From the NCBI GenBank assembly GCA_021777365.1, contig JAJYDP010000276.1, positions 1 through 6,714 of the forward strand: a stretch of DNA of 6,714 nt, in the 5' to 3' direction. The translations under genes and the position numbers were made by a program. This document shows positions 1 to 5,844 of this stretch, in pieces. Positions within the stretch are counted from its first letter, which is position 1. Every line of letters starts with the position of its first letter. The notes beneath the pieces were generated by a model that made no database searches, had not been told where the DNA came from, and worked only from the letters and a program-made list of their open reading frames with translations. The stretch is from Chloroflexota bacterium. Lineage in GTDB: Bacteria; Chloroflexota; Limnocylindria; Limnocylindrales; CSP1-4.

Positions 1-738
1 GGACGCGACTGGCTCTACGCGGACCTGAGCGGACCGATCCCGGCCGGGACGCTTCCGCCGAACCCGGGCAAGCTGACGGTGACGACCACCGACACGACCC
101 CGCCGGCGACGCCGGCCGGCTTCCACGTCACGGCCGCCGCGCCGACCAGCATCGACCTGGCCTGGGACGCCGTGAGCGGCGATCCGACGCTGTATGGCTA
201 CGAAGTGCTCCGCGGCGACACCTCTGGCGGGCCGTACAGCGCGCTCGGGCTGACCACGGGGACGACGTTCTCCGACACGACGGTCACCCAGGATGCCACG
301 TACTACTACGTCGTCCGCTCGGTCGACACGTCGTTCAACCGCTCTGGCTACTCAGACGAGGTCAGCGCGACGGCCGCGGCGCGCACCGTCAGCGTCGTCT
401 TCAACGTCACGGTGCCGTCCACTACCGACGCCACCGGCAGGTCCGCCTACCTCGCTGGCACGCTCGACCGCCTGGACGGCGGGCTGCCGGCCTGGAATCC
501 GGCTGGGGTCGTCCTGGGCCGTGTGGACGCCACTCACTGGACGATCACGCTCACCGGCAAGGAGTCGACCCAGATCGAGTACAAGTACACGCTCGGCGAC
601 TGGGACCACGTCGAGAAGGACGCCGCCTGCGGCGAGATTGGCAACCGGCTGCTGACGCTGACCTACGGCTCGACCGGGACCCAGACCGCCGACGACACCG
701 TGCTCAACTGGCGCAACGTGGCGCCCTGCGGCAACTGA
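1..738 (+). CDS. C-terminal part of a secreted glycosidase-like protein (Fn3 + CBM20-type starch-binding domain), 5' truncated
   Basis: The frame is open from base 1 to a TGA at 736-738, giving 245 residues; the start lies outside the window. Residues ~1-33 look like the end of a preceding domain plus a Thr/Pro linker (TTTDTTPPATPAG). Residues ~34-123 form a fibronectin type III module, shown by the pattern IDLAWDAV, LYGYEVLRG, YYYVVRSVD and YSDEVSATA. Residues ~130-245 resemble a CBM20-type starch/glycogen-binding module: VSVVFNVTVP, AYLAGTLDRLDG, HWTITLTG, IEYKYTLGDWDHVEKD and a terminal VLNWRN. This Fn3-CBM order at a C-terminus is usual for extracellular alpha-amylases and pullulanases of family GH13, so the missing N-terminal part is probably catalytic; that is inference. 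The module would anchor the enzyme to alpha-glucan outside the cell. Two Cys residues flank the last ~50 residues (AACGE and APCGN) and could form a disulfide. It faces acnA tail to tail. Confidence 0.8.
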   Translation, partial: GRDWLYADLSGPIPAGTLPPNPGKLTVTTTDTTPPATPAGFHVTAAAPTSIDLAWDAVSGDPTLYGYEVLRGDTSGGPYSALGLTTGTTFSDTTVTQDATYYYVVRSVDTSFNRSGYSDEVSATAAARTVSVVFNVTVPSTTDATGRSAYLAGTLDRLDGGLPAWNPAGVVLGRVDATHWTITLTGKESTQIEYKYTLGDWDHVEKDAACGEIGNRLLTLTYGSTGTQTADDTVLNWRNVAPCGN

Positions 739-798
739 CTGTCCGGGCGACCGGTCGAGAGCGCGAGCGTCTGTCTGGTCGCGCGCGCTGGAGCCGGA

Positions 799-834
799 GA
801 CGGCGAGGCCGGCCTTCGGGCCGGCCTCGCCGTC
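799..834. terminator. Bidirectional intrinsic-type terminator between convergent genes
   Basis: The sequence shows a perfect 16-bp inverted repeat, GACGGCGAGGCCGGCC, then TTCG, then its exact complement. This makes a very stable hairpin with a UUCG-type tetraloop. It sits 60 bp after the stop of the Fn3/CBM gene and 4 bp beyond the stop of acnA on the opposite strand, so it can end both transcripts. No strong T-run follows on either strand, which is common for terminators in very GC-rich genomes. Confidence 0.85.
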
Positions 835-838
835 CCGG

Positions 839-3581
839 TCAGGCTTCGGCGGTGCCCTCTCGGGCCAGCCGGCGCAGCACGGCCGGCAGGATGCCGCCCT
901 CGCGGTAGTAGTCGATCTCGATGGGGCCGTCAAGCCGGGCGACCGCGCGGAAGCTCCGGGCGATCCCGTCGCCACCGGTGACCTCCACGGTGACCTCCTG
1001 CCGGGGCTGGAGGCCAGCCGCGAGCCCGCGGACGGCGTACGACTCGCGGCCCGTGAGGTCCAGCGAGTCGGCGCTCTCCCCGGGCAGGAACTGCAGGGGG
1101 AGCACGCCCATTCCGACCAGGTTCGAGCGATGGATCCGTTCGAAGGACTGGGCGAGCACGGCCCGCACCCCGAGCAGGTTGGTGCCCTTGGCGGCCCAGT
1201 CGCGGGAGCTGCCCGAACCGTACTCGCGCCCGCCGATCTACTACCAGCGGCACGCCCTCGGCCGCGTATCGCATCGCCGCGTCGTAGATGAACAGGACTT
1301 CGCCGGACGGCTGGTGCTCGGCATAGGGCCCCTCGCGCTCCACCAGCCGGTTGCGCAGCCGGATGTTGCCGAACGTGCCGCGCATCATCACCTCGTGGTG
1401 GCCGCGCCGCGAGCCGTAGCTGTTGAACTCGAGCGGGGCGACGCCGTGCGCCTGCAGCCACTGCCCGGCGGGGCTCCACGGCGCGATCGAACCGGCGGGG
1501 GAGATGTGGTCGGTGGTGACCGAGTCGCCCAGCAGGGCCAGCACGCGGGCGCCCTCGATGTCGCGGACCGGTGCCGGCTCGGCGGCCAGCCCCTCGAAGA
1601 AGGGCGGCCGCGCCACGTACGTCGACGCGGCGTCCCAGGCGTACCGGTCGCCGGATGGGATCGGCAGCGCCCGCCACCGGTCGTCGCCCTCGAAGACGTC
1701 GGCGTACGTGCGCCGGAACAGCTCGGGGTCGATGGCGGTGTCGATGGCCGAGCGGATCTCGTCGGCCGACGGCCAGATCTCCTCGAGCATCACCGGCCGC
1801 CCGTCCGGATCGCGCCCGATCGGCTCGCTGGTGAGGTCGACGTCGACCCGTCCGGCCAGCGCGAAGGCGACCACCAGCGGGGGCGAGGCCAGGTAGCTGG
1901 CCCGGGCCAGCGGGTGGATGCGGCCCTCGAAGTTCCGGTTGCCCGACAGGACGGCGGCCACGGTGAGATCGTGCTGCTCGATCGCCTGCGCGGTCGGTGC
2001 GTCGAGCGGACCGCTGTTCCCGATGCAGGTCGTGCAGCCGTAGCCGACCAGCTCGAACCCGAGCCGTTCCAGTGGTTCCATGAGCCCGGCGGCCTGCAGG
2101 TACGCGGTCACCGCGCGCGACCCCGGAGCGAGGCTGGTCTTGACCGTGGGGCCCACGGTCAGCCCGCGGGCGACCGCGTTGCGCGCGAGGAGCCCGGCGC
2201 CGATCATCACGGTGGGGTTCGACGTGTTGGTGCAGCTGGTGATCGCGGCGATGGCGACCGACCCGGTGCGGACGGACGCCCGGGCCCCGTCGAGCTCGAT
2301 CTCCACCGCCGGGTAGGGCGACGCGCCCGGCGCGCCCGGGTTGCCCGCCGCCTGCTCCGCCGTCGTCCCCCCGGCCTTCGGCGGGTACGCGGCACGGAAC
2401 GACTCCCGGAGCGTGCGGAGCGGCACGCGGTCCTGCGGGCGGCGCGGACCGGCGACGCTGGGCTCGACCGCGGCGAGATCGAGGTCCAGGACCACGTCGA
2501 ACTCGGGAACCGCGCCCGGCTCGCGCCACAGGCCGTTGACCCTGGCGTAGCGCTCGACCAGCTCCACCTGCGCCGCGTCGCGGCCGGTCAGCCGGAGGTA
2601 CGCCAGCGTCTCGTCGTCGATGGGGAAGAGCGTGGCGGTGGCGCCGAACTCCGGCGACATGTTCGAGATGGTGGCCCGGTCGGGGAGGGAGAGCGTCGCG
2701 AGGCCGTCGCCGGCGAACTCGACGAACGAGCCCACCACGCCCTGACGGCGCAGCATCTCGGTCACGGAAAGCACCAGGTCGGTGGCGGTGCTGCCGCGCG
2801 GGAGCGCACCGGAGAGCCGGACGCCGACGACGCGTGGCACGGGCTGGTAGAGGGGCTGGCCCAGCAGCACGGCCTCCGCCTCGATGCCGCCGACGCCGTA
2901 GCCGAGCACGCCCAGCGCGTCCACCATCGTGGTGTGCGAGTCGGTGCCGACCAGCGTGTCGGGGAAGGCGACGGCGCGGTCCTGTTCTTCGCGCCGGGTG
3001 ACCACGGTCGCCAGGTACTCGAGGTTGACCTGGTGCACGATGCCCGTCCCCGGCGGGACCACGCGCAGGTCCCTGAATGCAGTCTGGGCCCAGCGGAGGA
3101 GCTGGTAACGCTCGCCGTTGCGCTCGTACTCCCGCCGGACGTTGAAGCTGAACGAATCGGGCAGCCGGTACCGGTCGACCTGGACGGAATGGTCGATGAC
3201 GAGGTCGGCAGGCACCAGCGGGTTGATGCGGGCCGGATCGCCGCCCAGGTCGGCCATCGCGTCGCGCATGGCGGCAAGGTCCACCACGGCGGGGACGCCG
3301 GTGAAGTCCTGCAGCAGCACGCGCGCCGGCATGAACGGGATCTCGGCCTCGACCTCGGACCCGGGTCGCCAGGCGGCCAGCGTGCGGACCTCGTCCTCGC
3401 CGACGATCCCGCCGCCGGCATGGCGGAGCACGTTCTCGAGCAGGATCTTGACGGTGACGGGGGTGCGCTCGGCCCGGTAGCCGAGCGGCGCAAGCGCATC
3501 GAGCCGATAGTGATCGGGCAGTCCCGGCCCCAGCGGAGCACGGGCAGCGAAGGGATCGGGCCGAATCGGACGGGACGGCAT
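839..3581 (-). CDS. acnA: Aconitate hydratase A, interrupted by an apparent one-base insertion (frameshift)
   Basis: Aconitase interconverts citrate and isocitrate through cis-aconitate in the TCA cycle, using a cytosolic [4Fe-4S] cluster. Read with one base dropped near 1239, the gene gives 913 residues, normal for the AcnA/IRP1-type family. The ATG at 3581-3579 is chosen because GGGAGG lies 10 nt upstream. Visible motifs in order are [11 protein letters not shown] and [16 protein letters not shown] (domain 1), SCTNTSNP with cluster ligand Cys450, [11 protein letters not shown] with Cys516 and Cys519, [13 protein letters not shown], and [22 protein letters not shown]. After the frame change come [36 protein letters not shown] and the terminal [12 protein letters not shown]. 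The SSR triplet (residues 791-793) matches the known catalytic Ser/Arg segment of the swivel domain. As it stands, the front frame (781 codons) runs into about 100 unrelated residues and ends near 930, so it would lack that catalytic segment. The gene may be a recent pseudogene, or the reading may be a sequencing or assembly error. Every other family motif looks intact. Confidence 0.93.
1233..1245 (-). other. Frameshift site inside acnA (net +1 nucleotide)
   Basis: On the minus strand the sequence reads CTG GTA GTA GAT CGG CGG in the upstream frame, which stops matching aconitase after GVPLVV. The downstream frame resumes with ATC GGC GGG CGC GAG (I-G-G-R-E), but is closed just upstream by a TAG at 1240-1238. 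Removing the single base at 1239 gives CTG GTA GTG ATC GGC GGG, that is L-V-V-I-G-G. This restores the family's expected VPLVV(I/L)(A/G)[11 protein letters not shown] without a gap. The site is not a long homopolymer; it sits in a GTAGTAG doublet. Confidence 0.88.
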
Positions 3582-3591
3582 GGTGCTCGAA

Positions 3592-3597
3592 CCTCCC
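3592..3597 (-). promoter_or_regulatory. Ribosome binding site of acnA
   Basis: On the minus strand GGGAGG stands 10 nt before the ATG at 3581. It decides between this ATG and an in-frame ATG 45 nt further upstream (at 3626), which has no such motif and would add 15 non-conserved residues. Confidence 0.7.
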
Positions 3598-3599
3598 AA

Positions 3600-3617
3600 C
3601 CGCGCCGGTCGGCGCGG
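3600..3617 (-). promoter_or_regulatory. Hairpin directly upstream of the acnA ribosome binding site
   Basis: CCGCGCC-GACC-GGCGCGG is a perfect 7-bp GC stem with a 4-nt loop on the minus strand. It ends 2 nt before the GGGAGG ribosome binding site. In the mRNA it would fold next to the initiation region and could affect ribosome access. A regulatory role is inference; short GC stems are common at this base composition. Confidence 0.4.
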
Positions 3618-3631
3618 GACCATCGGCACCT

Positions 3632-3660
3632 GACGGGAGCGCCCGTCTCGGGTCGAGACG
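3632..3660 (-). promoter_or_regulatory. Two overlapping, mutually exclusive hairpins in the acnA leader
   Basis: On the minus strand the sequence CGTCTCG-ACC-CGAGACG (3660-3644) forms a perfect 7-bp stem. It shares its last four bases with GACGGG-CGCT-CCCGTC (3647-3632), a perfect 6-bp stem. Only one can form fully at a time. The first could equally be a protein-binding palindrome in DNA (CGTCTCGGGTCGAGACG on the plus strand). Both lie between the possible -10 box and the start codon. No known riboswitch class is recognised. Confidence 0.4.
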
Positions 3661-3673
3661 TACGAAGGAGACG

Positions 3674-3679
3674 AGTATA
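3674..3679 (-). promoter_or_regulatory. Possible -10 box of acnA
   Basis: TATACT on the minus strand differs from TATAAT at one position and is the most AT-rich hexamer in this GC-rich gap. Transcription would begin near 3667, giving a leader of about 85 nt that includes all three hairpins. No convincing -35 element is seen at 16-18 bp, so the assignment is tentative. Confidence 0.35.
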
Positions 3680-3741
3680 GCGGGTGACCCGGAGCGCCCG
3701 GCCCGGGTGGTTCGGCACCACGAGCCCGTCGGTGGGCGAGG

Positions 3742-3810
3742 TGGGCAGTGCCACGCATCAGGCCGTTGGCGGCGGACATGGGCAGTGCCACGCATCAGGC
3801 CGTTGGCGGC
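3742..3810. repeat. Two-copy 32-bp direct repeat, 37-bp period
   Basis: Bases 3742-3773 and 3779-3810 are identical over 32 bp. The unit begins TGGGCAGTGCCACGC and ends GCCGTTGGCGGC; a 5-bp spacer (GGACA) separates the copies. Each copy contains the perfect odd palindrome GGCA-G-TGCC and the short palindrome GCCgttGGC. After the second copy a third TGGGC starts at 3816 but then diverges. The 37-bp period is not a multiple of three, so the two copies would code for different peptides in any one frame. This argues that the segment is not coding and that the DUF2520 start lies downstream. Confidence 0.85.
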
Positions 3811-3885
3811 CGAGATGGGCGGCGCGCGGCCACGAACCGGTTGCCCGAGGGCTACGATCGGCGTGAACGCAATTGGCCGGACGCA

Positions 3886-5022
3886 ATGGGCGTGGCCGGC
3901 GCCTGGTGGCGAGCGGAGGGCGATGTGCGGTCGTGGTGGCGCCGCGTGAACGAACGGCGGAGCGCGGGCGATGCTGGCCTGCCGGGCAGCGGCGCTCGCC
4001 ACCCGGCCGGTGCCGGCGACTGGCCCGTGGCGGGCACTCCCCGCCTGCCGGGCGTTCGCCGCGCGCCCGCGACCGGCACCCGCGACCAGCCCGCGTCGGA
4101 CGGCGACGTCGACCAGCCCGCGGCGTCCGCCGCCACCGAGCCGGTCCCCGACCCGGGCCTCCCCCGTATCGGCTTCATCGGGGCCGGGCACGTCGGCACC
4201 GCGCTCGGGGTGGCCCTTCGGAGAGCGGGCTGGCCGGTGACCGCCGTGGCCTCGCGGGATCCCGGGCGGCGCGACCGTTTCGTCGACCTCGTCCCGGGCA
4301 CGCACGGGTTCGCGGAGCCCCCCGCGGTCCTCGACGAGGTCGACCTGGTCTTCGTGACCGTCCCCGACGACGCGATCGCCGGCATCGCCTCGCAGCTGCG
4401 CCTGTACAGCGGACAGGCGATCGTCCATACCAGCGGCGTCCTGCCGGCATCCGTCCTGGCGCCTGCCATGGCCGCGGGCACCGAGGCCGGGAGCTTCCAT
4501 CCGCTCGTGGCGTTCGCCGACCTCGACGCGGCGCTGGCCGCGCTGCCGGGCGCCACCGTGGCCATCGAGGGCGACGAGCCACTGATACCCCTGCTCGGGG
4601 ACCTGGCCGGTGCGCTCGGCGCGCGCGCGGTGCGCGTGACGGCGGCCGGCAAGCCACTCCACCATGCCGCGGCCGTGCTGGCGGCCGGCGGGCTCGTCGC
4701 GCTCCTCGACACGATCGCGCAGCTCGGAGCGGTGGCCGGCCTGGACGAGGAGGAGGCCCTTCGGACGTACGGTGGGCTCGCACGCCAGGGGCTGGACAAC
4801 GCCGCCCGCCTCGGCATCGGCGCGGCGCTCACCGGCCCGGTGGTCCGCGGCGACCTCGGCACCGTGCGGGCACACCTCGACGCACTGCGCCGCCTTGCGC
4901 CCGACGTGCTGCCCGTCTACCTCGCGCTCGGACGGCGGACCGTGGCCCTGGCCGTCGCGCGTGGCGAGCTCGGGCCGGAGTCGGCCGCGGAGCTGCTGAC
5001 GTTGCTTGCGCCGGCCGGTTGA
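3886..5022 (+). CDS. Rossmann-fold / DUF2520 domain protein (dehydrogenase-like), unknown substrate; start uncertain
   Basis: From the ATG at 3886 the gene gives 378 residues. The conserved part begins at residue 95 with IGFIGAGHVGTAL, a classic dinucleotide-binding glycine motif (G99, G101, G104). It continues with VTAVASRD, VDLVFVTVPDDAI, VHTSG and GSFHPLVAF (His205), then the helical DUF2520 half (KPLHHAAAVLAAGG, EEALRTYGGLARQGLDN, LTGPVVRGDLGTV). This core of 285 residues matches the usual whole length of the family, which resembles ProC and ketopantoate reductase folds but has no settled reaction. Residues ~24-94 are therefore an extension rich in Pro, Ala, Gly and Arg, with small internal repeats and no recognisable domain. 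In-frame GTG starts at 3925 (GGAGGG 4 nt upstream), 3946 and 4027 are alternatives. The upstream GTG at 3748 is disfavoured because it would translate the out-of-phase repeat. It probably leads the co-directional run ending in gcvT. Confidence 0.85.
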   Translation: MGVAGAWWRAEGDVRSWWRRVNERRSAGDAGLPGSGARHPAGAGDWPVAGTPRLPGVRRAPATGTRDQPASDGDVDQPAASAATEPVPDPGLPRIGFIGAGHVGTALGVALRRAGWPVTAVASRDPGRRDRFVDLVPGTHGFAEPPAVLDEVDLVFVTVPDDAIAGIASQLRLYSGQAIVHTSGVLPASVLAPAMAAGTEAGSFHPLVAFADLDAALAALPGATVAIEGDEPLIPLLGDLAGALGARAVRVTAAGKPLHHAAAVLAAGGLVALLDTIAQLGAVAGLDEEEALRTYGGLARQGLDNAARLGIGAALTGPVVRGDLGTVRAHLDALRRLAPDVLPVYLALGRRTVALAVARGELGPESAAELLTLLAPAG

Positions 5023-5033
5023 GTGGGTACCAT
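5002..5033 (+). promoter_or_regulatory. Possible promoter giving a leaderless transcript for the Arg-rich ORF
   Basis: TACCAT at 5028-5033 fits a TAnnnT -10 pattern and ends exactly 7 nt before the ATG at 5041, so transcription could start on the A of that ATG. TTGCGC at 5006-5011 is a possible -35 at 16-bp spacing; TTGCTT at 5002 gives a longer 20-bp spacing. It overlaps the end of the DUF2520 gene. No Shine-Dalgarno sequence precedes the ATG, as expected for leaderless initiation. Tentative. Confidence 0.3.
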
Positions 5034-5040
5034 AGACACC

Positions 5041-5346
5041 ATGCAGCACAGCCTCGCCCCTGGGCGTTCCGTCCGCCTGATGCCCCGTTTCGTGGCACCG
5101 TCCACGCACGGGCGCGAGGCGCGGCTGGGCCTCCACCGTATGGCCACCGGGATGGTCCCGGGCGCGCCGAGCCCCTCGCGCGCCGGCCGCCGCATGGGGC
5201 TGCGCGATGGGCGGGGCATGACCGTGGCGGCACCGCGCCCGCGGGCCACGGGGCTGCTGCGCCGCGAGCCCGTCCTGCACTGGACGAGCGACCTGGCGGG
5301 GCGTCGCGTGACGGCGCCGCTCCGCGCCGCCCCGTGGCATCGCTGA
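5041..5346 (+). CDS. Small hypothetical Arg-rich protein
   Basis: This possible gene of 101 residues lies between the DUF2520 and Nudix genes. I do not recognise it. It contains 19 Arg, no Lys and only 4 acidic residues, so it would be extremely basic. It has several Met and Pro-Arg patches and no visible signal peptide, membrane helix or known motif. By hand count about 91% of its third codon positions are G or C, against about 79% for first and 69% for second positions, the ordering expected of a real high-GC gene. The ATG at 5041 follows a TACCAT box; an in-frame GTG at 5023 directly abuts the DUF2520 stop and is an alternative start consistent with coupled translation. It could also be a chance open frame, and the bulky Arg/Pro composition is typical of such frames. 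If it is not coding, 5023-5384 is a 360-bp gap with nothing else recognisable. Confidence 0.4.
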   Translation: MQHSLAPGRSVRLMPRFVAPSTHGREARLGLHRMATGMVPGAPSPSRAGRRMGLRDGRGMTVAAPRPRATGLLRREPVLHWTSDLAGRRVTAPLRAAPWHR

Positions 5347-5384
5347 GGCACGAGACGGCCGGCGCTCGTCCCACCGCGCGCGCC

Positions 5385-5816
5385 ATGTCCGCGGGTGGCC
5401 TGGTGGTCCGCACTGCGGGCGAGGAACCCGAGATCGTGCTGGGCCGCCGCAACCGGCCGCGCGAGGGCGTCGCCTGGACCCTGCCCAAGGGCACGCCCTC
5501 GGCGGGGGAGTCGGTCGAGGAGACGGCGCAGCGGGAGGTCGAGGAGGAGACCGGGCTCGCCGTCCGGATCGTCGAGCCCGTCGGTTCCATCCGGTACACG
5601 TTCGTGCAGGGCGGCACGCGCGTGGACAAGACCGTCCATCACTTCCTGATGGTCGCGACGGGGGGGAACCTGGCAGACCACGACGCCGAGTTCGACGAGG
5701 TCCGCTGGGTGCCGCTGACGGAGGCGGCGCACCTGTTGAGCTACGAGACAGAGCGCGAGATCGTCGAACGCGCGCGGCCAGCGATCGACGCGCTCCGGGA
5801 GCGCGGCGCGGCCTGA
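5385..5816 (+). CDS. Nudix hydrolase
   Basis: The product has 143 residues with a complete Nudix box at residues 36-58: G-x5-E-x7-RE-V-x-EE-x-GL, read as GTPSAGE, QREVEEETGL. These Glu residues bind the Mg2+ that drives hydrolysis of a nucleoside diphosphate linked to another moiety. The preceding SAGGLVVR and WTLPKG strands and the following IRYTFV, DKTVHHFLM and EVRWVPLTEA segments resemble MutT/Ap4A-hydrolase-like members, so likely substrates are oxidised nucleotides or dinucleoside polyphosphates; the exact substrate cannot be read from sequence. The ATG at 5385 lies just before the first conserved strand; it has no clear ribosome binding site. A GTG at 5334 in frame would add 17 residues and overlap the upstream ORF. 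The gene is 28 bp upstream of gcvT and probably cotranscribed with it. Confidence 0.93.
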   Translation: MSAGGLVVRTAGEEPEIVLGRRNRPREGVAWTLPKGTPSAGESVEETAQREVEEETGLAVRIVEPVGSIRYTFVQGGTRVDKTVHHFLMVATGGNLADHDAEFDEVRWVPLTEAAHLLSYETEREIVERARPAIDALRERGAA

Positions 5817-5830
5817 CTCGCGCGCCGCCT

Positions 5831-5838
5831 GGGAGAGA
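5831..5838 (+). promoter_or_regulatory. Ribosome binding site of gcvT
   Basis: GGGAGAGA lies in the 28-bp gap after the Nudix stop, with its GGGAG core 9 nt before the gcvT ATG. It is the clearest Shine-Dalgarno sequence in the + strand gene run and supports the chosen start. Confidence 0.65.
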
Positions 5839-5844
5839 CCGCCA

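Larger units (their letters stand above)
3582..3885. other. Divergent intergenic region between acnA and the DUF2520 gene
   Basis: This gap of about 300 bp separates two genes transcribed away from each other. The left half (3582-3680) holds the acnA leader signals. The middle (3742-3810) holds a two-copy direct repeat. The right part (3811-3885) has no clear promoter; TACGAT at 3853-3858 fits a loose TAnnnT -10 pattern, but no -35 is visible. Open frames run through the gap on both strands only because stop codons are rare at this base composition. Confidence 0.6.

Noticed and set aside
1233..1245. Programmed frameshifting in acnA
   Set aside because: There is no slippery heptamer, no stop codon in the upstream frame at the shift point, and no obvious stimulating structure. 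Aconitase is not known to be recoded. A one-base error or mutation is simpler.
921..3680. A long open frame on the plus strand opposite acnA
   Set aside because: It is the mirror frame of a well-supported aconitase gene; its translation is low-complexity and matches no family I know.
3744..3755. CAGTGC inside the repeat as an iron-responsive-element loop near aconitase
   Set aside because: The flanking bases do not form the required 5-bp upper stem with a bulged C. The motif is also on the strand that does not carry acnA mRNA.
3742..3810. The direct repeat as a CRISPR array
   Set aside because: There are only two copies, separated by a 5-bp spacer, with no true third repeat and no cas gene nearby. 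Array spacers are normally about 25-45 bp.
3748..5022. An earlier GTG start (3748) for the DUF2520 gene
   Set aside because: It would place the 37-bp-period repeat inside the coding region in two different phases, and add 46 further residues with no conservation to an already overlong N-terminus.
5023..5040. GTG at 5023 as the firm start of the Arg-rich ORF
   Set aside because: It abuts the DUF2520 stop, but no ribosome binding site is evident. The ATG at 5041 has a better-placed promoter-like box. It is kept only as an alternative.
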